Source of the DNA: Hawksworthiomyces lignivorus
Taxonomy: Eukaryota; Ascomycota; Sordariomycetes; Ophiostomatales; Ophiostomataceae
Assembly: GCA_002917075.1 (NCBI GenBank)
Contig: NTMA01000033.1
Location: 124,001 to 188,000 of the forward strand
Length of the DNA: 64,000 nucleotides
Direction: 5' to 3'
Below, one piece after another: positions 10,627-20,939 of the stretch; the stretch's first letter is position 1, and each line of letters begins with the position of its first letter. The notes under the pieces were generated by a model. That model worked only from the letters and a program-made list of their open reading frames with translations. It was not told the DNA's origin and did no database searches. The translations under genes were made by a program, and so were the position numbers.

Positions 10627-11866
10627 GTTGAACAAGGTCAGATGATGGAGACACAAGGGTAAATGATGGTTGAGGAGGAGGGAGACTACGATCGTGGATC
10701 GATGGGGTACGAGAGAGAGCCTCCGGCGCTGCGCGTTCGCTGTTTTTATGTCTCTAGGTAGTGGCTTCGAAGAAGTGTGCCGCGTTATAGCCGCGTTGGG
10801 ATGAACGACAAGAAGCAGAAAAGAAAAGTTCGAAGCCAATGGCTTTATTCAAAGATGCTAGAGAGCTTCAACAGAGTAGCATGCAGAAATGAGGCAGAAA
10901 AGAGGGCCTTTGCCAGTTCCGTTTACCGCCAACACCTGCGTTTATCTTGCTGACCACGCTAACTTGCGACAAAACAAAGCAGAAAAAGGCACTGCCCCGC
11001 GGACCCCTGGGCCTAACGTTGCATCGGAGCTGGGATGCTGTTGTGTCTAAAAATACGAAAGGCTGAGTGTGAGGACAGGAATGACAGACGAGGGGCTTTT
11101 TCTGTGTTAGGGCGCCACGAAGTGGGACGGCCTGGCCTAACAGCCTGTTTACACCCGTCTACTCGTACATACATACATACAGTATCCAGCCGTACCCTAA
11201 TACGGAGTAGACGATTACTGATATTACTGAAACCGCCACAGCATTGAACGAGCCGCTTCGTATCGCCGTTAATGCTCTGAGAAGGGGAAATCTAGGCCTA
11301 TATTCAAAATGAAATGCTGGAATGTTAAGAATTGAAGATGAGGCTCTCATTCCATTAGGTCATATGATCTGTGTTCCTGTTATTCGTAGAGAAAGAGCGG
11401 TTTAGGAGGCCTGGCCAAAGATGCCCCAAATTGAATTGCATTGTCACATGCTTTCTGCGACAGTTTCCAGAATAACATGCTCTGCGCATCCTTCAGAGGG
11501 GACATTGGCAACAAAGTGCATGACGTCTCACCCAGACGCGACTATTCGCTACACGACGCGATCGTCATACTTATGCTTTGCCTGTTCTATGTTGCTGTTT
11601 GGTTTTTGGTCTACAACCAGTCACCTAAACAGTCCACCTCTATACAAATCCTGGACCGAGGAGGTTGCCTTACATTATTATGATTGGTGTTGCTTTCGTC
11701 TTATGAAAGCCGAACCCAGGCCATCTTGTGGCAAACCACCTGCGACGCGGCAAGCCACCTTGTTCAACACCAGCAACCAACGAGATCATGGCACATAGTA
11801 ACACTCGCACACAAACGTTCTCAGTGTTACATTACGCCTCCCTCATCAGATGAAGGCCTCTCCAAA
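10627..11866. other. Divergent promoter region of GNA1 and lipase-like gene
   Basis: Contains an ACAT tetranucleotide run (about 11168-11181) and a TACGGAGTA motif (11201-11209), one of several in this window. The lipase reading frame is open back to 11684 with in-frame ATGs, but that stretch is not protein-like. I see no separate gene. Confidence 0.55.
11201..11209. repeat. TACGGAGTA motif copy
   Basis: One of at least four exact copies of TACTCCGTA/TACGGAGTA in non-coding DNA of the window (others at 23359, 30522 and 36227), with several near copies. Confidence 0.8.
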
Positions 11867-14800
11867 ATGGAGGTCGATAACGAAGAAGAAAATCGAGCGC
11901 ACGAAGGATTAGACGAGACGCAGCTGTCTGCAATCCATGGCCTGCCGCCACCCGAACTGGGCAACCCGCTGCTTCCGGGGCCCCTTGCTCGCACCGTAAC
12001 ACTAGGCACCGGCACAATTCGAGGCGCCGTGCGCACAGCACGATCTGTCGGCCGTGTCCCATTTTACGCAGCACGCTACACAACTGCCGCTGGCATAGAG
12101 CTGGGGCGACAGGTCTTCGAGGCCGTACTGGGACAAACGGGTCGCAGTCTGTATACACAGTATGCGCAGAGACAAGGCGGAGGAGATGATAGCAGCGGGG
12201 ATGCAGAAAGGGCCCGTGTGGCCTCGGTTGTGGAGAGCACTTTTGATGCTGCGCACCGCGGGTTTCATTACTTGCAGCTGTTCACTGCCGCAGGCTTTGA
12301 GCTGACTGGCAGCAGCGTGGCTACCTTTATGGATCTGTCTGAGGTGTTGCTGCTGCTGGTTGACAGCACATTGGGTTCGACCGAATCGTCGCGTGCGCTG
12401 CGCAGCATTGTTAGCTTCCTGTCCCGGGAATTCCAGAACCCGGCCACCGGTTTGCCTGGCGAGCGCGTTGGTGTCCGCGATTTGCTCTGGGGTCTCTGTG
12501 GGCTCATATATCTGCAATCTGCATGCCGGCGACTCGATGAGCAGGAACGCAGCCGCCTTGCTATCGAGACCATCATCTGGGACGTCGTGGTATTAGATGG
12601 TCAACGTGTTGATGTCCATGAAAACAGCCTCTACGGGACACACCGAGGGGCGTACAGGCAATGGCCACAAGGTGTCATGCAGTCTGCTGATGGTCGCGAG
12701 CCTGGTATAGACAATACGTTCGAAACGCCAGAGGCTCTGATTCGGCGCCAGATCCTAGACGCCATGTCATCCGATGCTCAGATCGTGGTGTCGACGTCAG
12801 TAGCCCGTATAATTACAGTTGACATTACTAGCAGTCAACCGCCGCCGCCCATATCTCCACCGCCAGGGGTCGAACTCATTGAATTAAGCCCCTTGCTTTC
12901 GCCAACGGCTTCAACAGCTGCGTCCTACACACAACCAGCCTCTTCACAAACGACGACATATCGCATTGTTTTCCGAGTCAATATGGATGGCATGACAACG
13001 CCGCTTCCTCCTGCTGCGAAAACCACTCATCTGGTAGAGCAAGTTGACGAAGAAGAATTAAACCGTGACAGCGGACGTAGCAATGCGGTGCCAATTGTTA
13101 CGCCAGTTTCAGAGCCCGAGTCCGAAGAACAGCAGAAGGCTGCTTCCACCACGCCCACCTCCCGAGAACCCACGGTGCAGCCCAGAACATCGTCTACGCT
13201 GAATACAACAGCCACTCAGAAACAGCAGTCTCTCGCTAACCAGAAGAAAGTGAGACTGCCCGCAACCGCGTCTGCTCCAAGCGGGCGCCTACAGCAAACA
13301 ACAGCAAACAAGGCTTCTGCCATTCCAGAACGAGGACCTTCAAACAAGAAGGGAGTCGATAGGAAAGGGTCAGATACCGAAAAGAAGGGACCGACTGGAA
13401 TTCGCGCTGTGCTGAAAAAGCCAGGTCTGGTAAATTTATTGCACAAAGAAGCAAGTACGCAACAGAATAAAATGGCTAGAGTGCCTTCCGCGTCCCAAGT
13501 CCGCAAAGACTCGGCAACCATGGGTAAGACATTGCCGCCAGCAATTCAGCCACCACCGAAGAAACCAAAAACAGGAACAGGCAGCGGCGTCACAGGGCAA
13601 CATCTAGCTCCGCCGTCATCGACACGATCGCCAACGTCACCAACATCTCGAAGCGGGACCTCGTCAAATCCGAAGACGCAAATGGTTCTCACGCCACTCA
13701 CTTCACGGGCACTGTATCGGCACGAAGCTCCATCGCTGCAACGAGAGAATGACCCATTATACGATACGCACGGCAGTCTCCATCGCAAAAGGAGGAGTCT
13801 GACAGCAGATGACCTACAGTCCGTTGCATCATTTGCATCTCTGGCTTCTTCTTTTGCTGACAGCATATCTATTCATGTGGAAACGGAACAGCATTTTGCT
13901 GGCGAGGAAGAAGGCAACCGCCAAACCCTTGCAACATCATCACGTACAGGAGACGTCTCTGGAAGCAACCCACGGCGTCATAAATCCCGTGGAAACCGTG
14001 GCAGCATCTACACGCTACACACCAACGACTCACAAAATTCGTTGATCCTATCTGCTTATGGTCCTGGACGCCGGGGCATATATGACGGCGGTTACGGAAA
14101 TGCAAGTGGCACCAACAGTAGAAGCACTGACACTGTTGATGCGCTCAGCGAAGTCCGGCGCACCGGAAAAGTCCCCGGCATGTTTCCAACAGCGCCGTTG
14201 CTCAGTAATCTGCAGCGCTACATGCGGTTCTCGTCAGCTGCATATGGGCGCGATTTTTTACGTGCTTTGGGAATTTCTCAGTATTTTGGCAGCCACTCTC
14301 AGAGCAGCAAGGCCGAAGTTTCAAAGAAGAATCCAGCGACGCAGCCATCCCACCATCGCGAGATCGCCTCATATGCCGAGCACACCGGTGTACCGCCGGA
14401 AGATATCGTTATGGCGTCGTTCATTGACACACAGGGAGCACCTGATGCAGCTGGCCAGCCCCGGGTACCGCTCGTTCATTACATCACATTTGACCACGCA
14501 TCACGAGCTGTGGTTCTTGCTTGCCGTGGCACGCTCGGTTTCGAAGACATTCTAGCTGATATGGCTTGTGAATACGACAACCTCTATTGGCGCGGCCGCA
14601 CATACCAGGTCCACAAGGGGGTTCACGCTTCTGCGCGCCGCCTCCTATATGGCGGGGACGGGCGAGTTTTGGCCACTTTGCGTGATGCATTGCAGCAGTA
14701 TCCCGACTATGGCCTTGTGCTGTGCGGACATTCACTGGGCGGAGCGGTTACTGCCCTGCTTGGGGTCATGCTCTCAGAGCCTCGGCCTGTGATGGCTGGA

Positions 14801-15589
14801 GCGGTAGATAGTCGCCTAGGTCAGAGCTTCCAGACAGCTGCCATGCCGCCTCGGCTACTTATATCAGAGAGCAGCCAGAGTGGCAGCATTCAAGGGCCTG
14901 GGCGCGAGGTGCCAAGCTTGCCTCCAGGGCGGCCTGTGCATGTTTTTGCCTACGGGCCACCGGGAACCATGTCCCCGGGGCTGTGCAAGGCCACACGGGG
15001 CCTGGTTACGAGTGTAGTGCAGGGAAATGACCTTGTACCTTACCTATCGCTTGGCGTGCTCCACGATTTCCAGGCAGTAGCTCTGGCATTTAAGACAGAC
15101 GACAGCCAAGCGTCTGCTGAGCTGTGGGCCCGACTCTGGGACAAATTTCGCGGCATCCTCGCTCAAAAGTGGTATGGAGGTGGAGGTGACAGTCACGCGG
15201 GTGTGCATAAAGACGCAAACAGCCCCATGGACGATGCTTGGGCGTACTCAGCGCTCAAGACGCTTCGTGCCAGCATGCTGAGTCAGAAGCTGCTGCCGCC
15301 AGGCGAAGTACTCGTTGTAGAGACACAGCGGGTACTACAGCGGACAACATATGGGAACAGCAGCATTCGCCGGAGCAGCACTGGGGGTGCGTCATCAGAT
15401 GGCGCAGCTAACGACGGGGCCGGTACGCTGTTGATGGTTTCGCCCGCGCGGCGGGTTATTCTCAAATATGTCCGCGATGTAGAGGCACGGTTTCGCGAGA
15501 TTCGCTTCGGGCTGGCAGCGTTCGCGGATCACAGCCCAGGGCGCTACGAGAAGGCACTAGACCAGCTTGTTGCTGGTGTTCAGCTGTGA
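11867..15589 (+). CDS. Large lipase class 3 / sn1-specific diacylglycerol lipase-like protein
   Basis: One exon, 1240 aa. The C-terminal third is a class-3 alpha/beta hydrolase: the lid-side strand is VVLACRGTLGFEDILAD, nucleophile S956 in LCGHSLGGAV, D1055 in QGNDLVPYLS, and the likely His H1222 in FADHSPGRYEKAL, as in DAG lipases. Known members release fatty acid from the sn-1 position of diacylglycerol at membranes. The N-terminal 300 residues (from about 30) form a helical region with small-residue-rich segments that may sit on membrane. Between about 350 and 780 the chain is disordered, Ser/Thr/Pro/Lys-rich, with many phospho-site-like stretches. The start at 11867 gives the acidic MEVDNEEENR. 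An in-frame ATG at 11684 would add 61 unlikely residues. No signal peptide or classic TM helix is obvious, so location is uncertain. Confidence 0.88.
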   Translation: MEVDNEEENRAHEGLDETQLSAIHGLPPPELGNPLLPGPLARTVTLGTGTIRGAVRTARSVGRVPFYAARYTTAAGIELGRQVFEAVLGQTGRSLYTQYAQRQGGGDDSSGDAERARVASVVESTFDAAHRGFHYLQLFTAAGFELTGSSVATFMDLSEVLLLLVDSTLGSTESSRALRSIVSFLSREFQNPATGLPGERVGVRDLLWGLCGLIYLQSACRRLDEQERSRLAIETIIWDVVVLDGQRVDVHENSLYGTHRGAYRQWPQGVMQSADGREPGIDNTFETPEALIRRQILDAMSSDAQIVVSTSVARIITVDITSSQPPPPISPPPGVELIELSPLLSPTASTAASYTQPASSQTTTYRIVFRVNMDGMTTPLPPAAKTTHLVEQVDEEELNRDSGRSNAVPIVTPVSEPESEEQQKAASTTPTSREPTVQPRTSSTLNTTATQKQQSLANQKKVRLPATASAPSGRLQQTTANKASAIPERGPSNKKGVDRKGSDTEKKGPTGIRAVLKKPGLVNLLHKEASTQQNKMARVPSASQVRKDSATMGKTLPPAIQPPPKKPKTGTGSGVTGQHLAPPSSTRSPTSPTSRSGTSSNPKTQMVLTPLTSRALYRHEAPSLQRENDPLYDTHGSLHRKRRSLTADDLQSVASFASLASSFADSISIHVETEQHFAGEEEGNRQTLATSSRTGDVSGSNPRRHKSRGNRGSIYTLHTNDSQNSLILSAYGPGRRGIYDGGYGNASGTNSRSTDTVDALSEVRRTGKVPGMFPTAPLLSNLQRYMRFSSAAYGRDFLRALGISQYFGSHSQSSKAEVSKKNPATQPSHHREIASYAEHTGVPPEDIVMASFIDTQGAPDAAGQPRVPLVHYITFDHASRAVVLACRGTLGFEDILADMACEYDNLYWRGRTYQVHKGVHASARRLLYGGDGRVLATLRDALQQYPDYGLVLCGHSLGGAVTALLGVMLSEPRPVMAGAVDSRLGQSFQTAAMPPRLLISESSQSGSIQGPGREVPSLPPGRPVHVFAYGPPGTMSPGLCKATRGLVTSVVQGNDLVPYLSLGVLHDFQAVALAFKTDDSQASAELWARLWDKFRGILAQKWYGGGGDSHAGVHKDANSPMDDAWAYSALKTLRASMLSQKLLPPGEVLVVETQRVLQRTTYGNSSIRRSSTGGASSDGAANDGAGTLLMVSPARRVILKYVRDVEARFREIRFGLAAFADHSPGRYEKALDQLVAGVQL

Positions 15590-16793
15590 GATGTCTTCAA
15601 ACAGGAGCAGGGCTTTGTACAACGTGACGAGATTTTTTTTTGATTTTTTTTTATGTTAGAATTTATGAAGTGACGCTAGATTTAGACGCTGGGCAGGTAC
15701 CGGAACACACACACCTTCCCTGACGAATACGGCAATTTATAGAAAAACATATAGACCTGTAGTAGAGATATAGAAGGGCTTGCAATGCAAGGTACAGTTT
15801 CTTAGTAGAATGCACAATGTATCCCGGGAATTTTTGCCTCTTTCAGAAGCTGTAGGTCAATGAAGGACTAAAGCCCGACGACTGTGTTGGCGTGTATTTT
15901 AGTGCCGCTCTGGACATGTCAACTGAGCTTTGGGATGGAGACGCCTAGCTACGTGAATTTTTTAATAATACTTATGCTCTTGCTACTATTTACTACAAAG
16001 CACGATAATTCATTGGATGGAAAATTTCCGCCTGCTTTACAGCTTTTATACCGCTGTATTTTAGGGGCTTCAGCAGGGCAGAAAGAACAATGGGAGAGGG
16101 CAGAGAGGCGAGGAGAACAGGCCAGCGGCGCTTCGGCGCAAAATGCGCCGAAGAGACCAAAGCAAGCAAAAAGCTCAGAAGCCGCGCTAAAAGGCGACGA
16201 AAAATCTCCACTCCGGGCGAGGCGCCGGTGGATTCGTTCTCCGGCATCGTCGCGGGCAAGGAAACTCTTTGTAGACTGCTGTTGGCGTGGGGGTTTTGGG
16301 GTGGTGCGAGAGGCAGAGAAGGTGGTAGGAACGGGAAAGAACGAAGGATCTTTCTTGTATTTTAAGATACGTGTATGTATCTTATGTTAGTGCTGCGTCT
16401 AGCAGTGGTCTGCCGATTCGCTCCTTCTCGAAGAAACAGTTTGAGCTCTTGCTTTCTCCGTTTTCCGGGGGGCTTGGGCATTCTCCTTAAATCGGCAGCT
16501 GCACCTGGGGAAATCGTCCGTGACGTCTGCTCCTCTCCGCTTAGTGGCAATTCTCCTCCTCAACCCCCTTGGTGCATGTGATTGCTAGAGCTTTCCTCCC
16601 CCAAGCTCCATCTTTCATAACTCTCGTGAGGTGGCATCTCCAAGCTGTCACCAAATTGCTCATTATTTTTTAGACTACCTCTTGAGCTTGATCTATTTTA
16701 TTGTATTATTTTTCTTTTTTATTTTTATTTTTATTTTCATATTATTTCAAGGAAGCTCTTACTTCTTCCAATTCTCCAAGCAACTGTGTTACC
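15590..16793. other. Intergenic, promoter of the polyol dehydrogenase
   Basis: T-rich 3' tract after the lipase (15632-15650). A run of TTTTA/TTTTTA units lies near 16690-16745 just upstream of the dehydrogenase start, typical of a fungal core promoter/5' leader. No coding potential recognised. Confidence 0.55.
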
Positions 16794-18276
16794 ATGGCAT
16801 CACAACCCACTTCCGTCACAGCCTCTGTGTTGACAGAAATCCACACCCTGAAGCTGGTCAGTGAGAGCTGCTCTCTCTCTCTCTCCTTCTGCCCTCTCTG
16901 CTTTTGTGCCACTTTCGATGCCCTTTCCTGGTAATAGAACTTTTGCTTACCTTCAAGTTTAGATCAAGCGAGACCTGCCGCCCCCCGGTCCCGGCGAAGT
17001 CCGTGTCCGTGTCAAGTCCGTCGGTCTCTGCGGCTCTGACTTGCACTACTACCACCAGCTGCGCAATGGTGACGCCATTGTGCGGGAGCCTATGACGCTG
17101 GGCCATGAAGCCGCCGGCGTCATCGAGGCGGTCGGCCCCGCCGTTGAAGGCGAAGTGCGCGTCGGCAATGCGGAACCCCTCAAGCCGGGCGACCGGGTCG
17201 CTCTCGAACTCGGCTCACCCTGCGGCGTCTGCCGGCACTGCCGGCGGCCCGGCGGCCAGAAGTACAACCTCTGCCCGGAGATGCAGTTTGCGGCGTCGGC
17301 ACGGAAGTTTCCACACTGCCAGGGCGCCCTGCAGGAATACATCAACCGGCCGGCCCAGTGGTGCTTCAAGTGGGTGCTACCCTCTGCATCTATAGCACAC
17401 AAATGTCCAAGAGCTCGTGGTTACTGAACAAAAAAAAAAAATTAGAATTCCAGATTCGATGAGCTTTGATCTCGGCGCCTTGGTCGAACCGCTGGCTGTG
17501 GCCGTGCACGCATACCGGCGTGCTGGCCTCGCGGCGCCCGAGAACGACGAAGACAAGGAGCAGAAGAACATCCTGATCCTGGGTGCGGGCCCGGTCGGCC
17601 TGCTGTGTGCTGCTGTATGCCGCTACACCCACGCACAAAAGTTCAAGGCCGGCAAGACCAGCGCGCCCAGCCCGAACATTGTCATCGTCGACCTGATCCA
17701 AGACCGCGTCAACTTCGCCGTAGAGAATGGGTTCGCCGATGTCGGCACCATCATTCCCAAGGAGCTTCTGAGCAAACCGCCCGCGGACGAACCGTTTGCC
17801 AACGCCAAGACCATGAGCGAGCAGCTGCTGAAGCACATCAAGTCTGGAGAGCCATTTGACATTACTTTTGAGTGCACTGGTCAAGCATCTAGCGCACAAA
17901 TCGGCATTTTCGTATGTTGACTTACCCCTCCCCCGCCTTCGTTTATATGTGTGCGGCAGCCATGCTAACTTGTTAGTCGACGGTATCTGGTGGGCGCCTT
18001 GTAATTGTTGGCATGGGGCAGCCGGCTCAGCTGATACCGATTGGTCTGGCCTCGTCTAGAGAAATTGACATTGTAGGCGTGTTCCGGTATGCGAGCGACT
18101 ACCTGGAGGCTATCCGACTGCTGCGGGATGCAGACGCCGAGCAGCTGGGGCACATCAGCAAGATCATCTCCCACAGTGTTCAAGGCCTTGACAACTCTGA
18201 CAAGGCTTTTGAGCGGACAAGCAAGCCATATGACGAGGAAGGCAACCTGGTCCTGAAGGTGATGATCGAGCCGTAG
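16794..18276 (+). CDS. Zinc-dependent polyol dehydrogenase (sorbitol/xylitol/L-arabinitol dehydrogenase family)
   Basis: Four exons: 16794-16856, 16963-17369, 17446-17911 and 17977-18276, giving 411 aa. The middle junction splits Lys in WCFK/IPDSMSFD and fixes the frame. This is a medium-chain dehydrogenase. Catalytic zinc ligands are C44 (GLCGSDLHYY), H69 and E70 (LGHEAAG). All four structural-zinc cysteines are present: C108, C111, C114 and C125. The NAD-binding turn LILGAGPVGLL follows. The family oxidises sugar alcohols to ketoses in the cytosol, for example xylitol to xylulose or arabinitol to L-xylulose. HYYHQLRNGD differs from the classic XDH/LAD loop, so the exact polyol is open. Intron 1 holds a CT repeat (16869-16885). 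It lies tail-to-tail with the aldo-keto reductase, 170 bp apart, a pairing consistent with the oxido-reductive sugar pathway. Confidence 0.9.
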
Positions 18277-18446
18277 GTTTGGAGACGCTTCAAAAGTTCT
18301 TTTTTTTTTTATTTTTGTATTTTTTTTTGCATGTAGGAGCATCTAAGACGTGTCTATTTACATCGCAGTATCCTTTGGCTTTTTTAATTAAAATTTTCTC
18401 GATTCATGGTATCATCTTTCTGCACAACCCGCTATTCTTCTTTTCT

Positions 18447-19554
18447 CTACGACTTGTCCGGAAAGCCGAAGTCGATACCAAACGGCGGGTAGACGAAGCG
18501 CTGTAGCTTGCCTTCCTTGGTAAGGGCGTCTGAGTAGTCGTTCAGCAGCTTCTGGTCCTCTGCGTCTAGGTCGACGATCTCCTTGTTGGCGTCGATGCGA
18601 GCCGGCGTCACCGACTTGGCTAGCACGGTGCTGCCGCGGGGGAAGTGGTAGCTGAGCAGAACAGCGGCCGGGGTCGTGTTGTGCTTCTTGGCAATCTGGG
18701 CCACGGGCTCTGCCGTCATCATCGGGCCGCCCGTGCTGCCAAAGGGGCTGTACGCCATGATGTGGATGCCGCGCTCGCGGCAGAGGTCGACGATCTCCTG
18801 CTGGGGCAGCGAAGGGTGGTTCTCGATCTGGTTGACGGCCGGCACGATCTTGGCCTCCGGCAGCAGCTGCTCCAGGTAGCGCTTGCTGTACTGCCGAGAA
18901 CGTTAGCAAAGGGGGAAAAAAAGAAAGAGAAAAAAGAAGAAGGGGAACAAAAAAAGAAATTGAGCCTGCGGCACGCTCGCTCGATGAACGTACGTTGGAC
19001 ACGCCGATGGCGCGGACCTTGCCGGTGCCGACCAGGGCCTCCATCTGCTTCCAGCCGTCGACGTGGTTGTAGCTGCGGATGATGTCGCGCTCGCCGTTGG
19101 GCAGCTTGGGGAACTTGTCGTCGTTGCCCTCGGGGTTCATGAGCAGGGGCCAGTGCACGAGGTAGAGGTCGACGTAGTCGAGGCCGAGGCTCTTGAGGCT
19201 CTTCTCCAGCCCCAGCGCCACGCGCGTGTTGTACGTGGCCCAGACCTTGGACACGACAAACACGTCCTCGCGCTTGACGCCCTTGGCAAAGGCCGCCTTG
19301 AGGCCCTGGCCCACCTCGTCCTCGTTGCCGTAGCAGTAGGCGCCGTCCACCAGCCGGTAGCCGTGGGTCACCGCGTACTCGACGGCGGCCGCCACCTCGC
19401 CGGGGGCGGACTGCCACGTGCCTGGAGAGAAAGGATGCGTCAATCAAAACTGTGACGTGGTCGGCGTCTACCTGGCACGAGGGGAAAAATACTTACCGAG
19501 ACCCAATGCGGGGATCTTGACACCGTTGTTGAGTGTATAAGTCCGGTCGGTCAT
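18447..19554 (-). CDS. Aldo-keto reductase (glycerol dehydrogenase / aldose reductase type)
   Basis: Three exons: 19497-19554, 18994-19421 and 18447-18890, giving 309 aa, a normal AKR length. The first splice rebuilds ALGLGTWQSAPG, the second joins GVSN to YSKRYLEQ. The catalytic tetrad is complete: D45 and Y50 (LVDGAYCYGNE), K78 (VVSKVW) and H109 (YLVHWPL). Cofactor-binding AKSVTPARI is as in NADPH-preferring members. Fungal relatives reduce glyceraldehyde, dihydroxyacetone, xylose or arabinose. The GTWQSAPGEV start and long VHWPLLMNPEGNDDKFPKL loop are closest to Gcy1/Gld1-type glycerol dehydrogenases as I recall them. Context with a polyol dehydrogenase fits aldose-to-polyol-to-ketose conversion, which is inference. 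Confidence 0.92.
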
Positions 19555-20939
19555 TTTGTATATGGGCAAACTCTACAGTTCCGCGAGAACAAGTTGGAGA
19601 GATGAAAAAAAGTATCTGGCGGGAAGAATGAATGAGCTGCCTGGAACTTCTGCCAAGTAGCAATTGAACGTATGAAAATGGGCGTGAGAGCTTACAAGAT
19701 TTTGCAACAGTGCGTATTTTACACGATGAGACTCGGGATGAGACAGTAGGCTCTTGCTGAAGATTCTGGTTCAACCTTTTGCAAAAAATGAGGGGTAAAA
19801 AAGAAAGAAAATAGCAAAGAGATAGAAAAATCCAAAAAGCAAGAATAGAATTTGGAGAAACAAGCAGAGCGAAGGCGGGAAAAACCTATGCAAAGAGCTG
19901 CCGTAGTTTCATAGTTTCACCGCGGGTGACGGATAAAAGCCCCCCGATGATGGTGACAACGGTAAAATAGAGTTGCCTTATTTATACAATAGCTGATGGG
20001 GGCTTCTAGCAGAGAAAAGGCTGAGGACTGGCGAAACCGTTCTACAGGATGAACTAACCAAAACGCCGGACCAAATTGCTGTGAGCAGAGAGCGGCAGCA
20101 AGAGAGCTAGAACAGGAAAGTTTAAGCAAAAGGCCACAGTCCAGACTAAGAAAGTCCACCAACAAGGGATCAAGAGGCCGTGGAGAAAGAATCGCTAGCA
20201 GATTGGAGGCGGTGGGGCTAGAGCAGGCACAGGAACTGAAGTTAAGAAATGGTGTATTAGCGATAAATGGTTCGCGGAGCTCGCGTCAATCGCCAGGTAT
20301 CAGCCAGTAGCAGCCTCGACAGCCCGAGATCCGAACCAGAGAGACATTCGTGACCGCGATACTTGGCTTTGCAGTTGCAAACCTAGCTCAAACCAATTGA
20401 TCGAGATAACTTTCGAACGTACAGTAAAGACGAACTATCCTGAATTTGTTTTGAGAATAGATCTAGGGCAATACAACGATCTGCTAGTGCTGAAGCAATG
20501 GATGTCGCCGAAACCGTACTTCTTTCAACATTTGTTGCTGTCTCTCTATTTCTTGTCCCTCAATATAAAGGGTCCATGTCCCGTACTCCAACTGATGCTC
20601 TTGTGAACAAAAGAAAGCAAATTTCGACAGAAGAAAAAGAGAAAAAAAAAAAAAAAAGGCGCTCAGAAGCCAAGATGAGGCCAAGAAAAAAAAAAGCTTG
20701 AAGCGTCCTGCACATTACGAGGATACGCCAAGGGAAAATAATGGAAAAAAGAAACAGAGAACAGAAAGGACAAGAACAACAAAGAAGAAGAGCGTACAAA
20801 AGAAAAAAGCTGAACATAATAATACAGAATATACCCAAAGTTTCGTATTGAATTACCTCCTCATGTGCCTGGCTCCACTTGCCAACACTCTATCGTGAGA
20901 AGCCCTTCTGCTTGTCCCCAAACGGTTCAGTCGATTCTT
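19555..20939. other. Intergenic, 1.4 kb
   Basis: AKR promoter and Sed5 3' region, both genes on the minus strand. Purine-rich with several A-runs, the longest near 20641-20657. No gene, RNA or repeat element recognised. Confidence 0.55.

Noticed and set aside
11684..11866. N-terminal extension of the lipase-like protein from an upstream in-frame ATG
   Set aside because: 61 residues with His/Gln/Thr-rich non-conserved look. The start at 11867 gives a typical acidic N-terminus.
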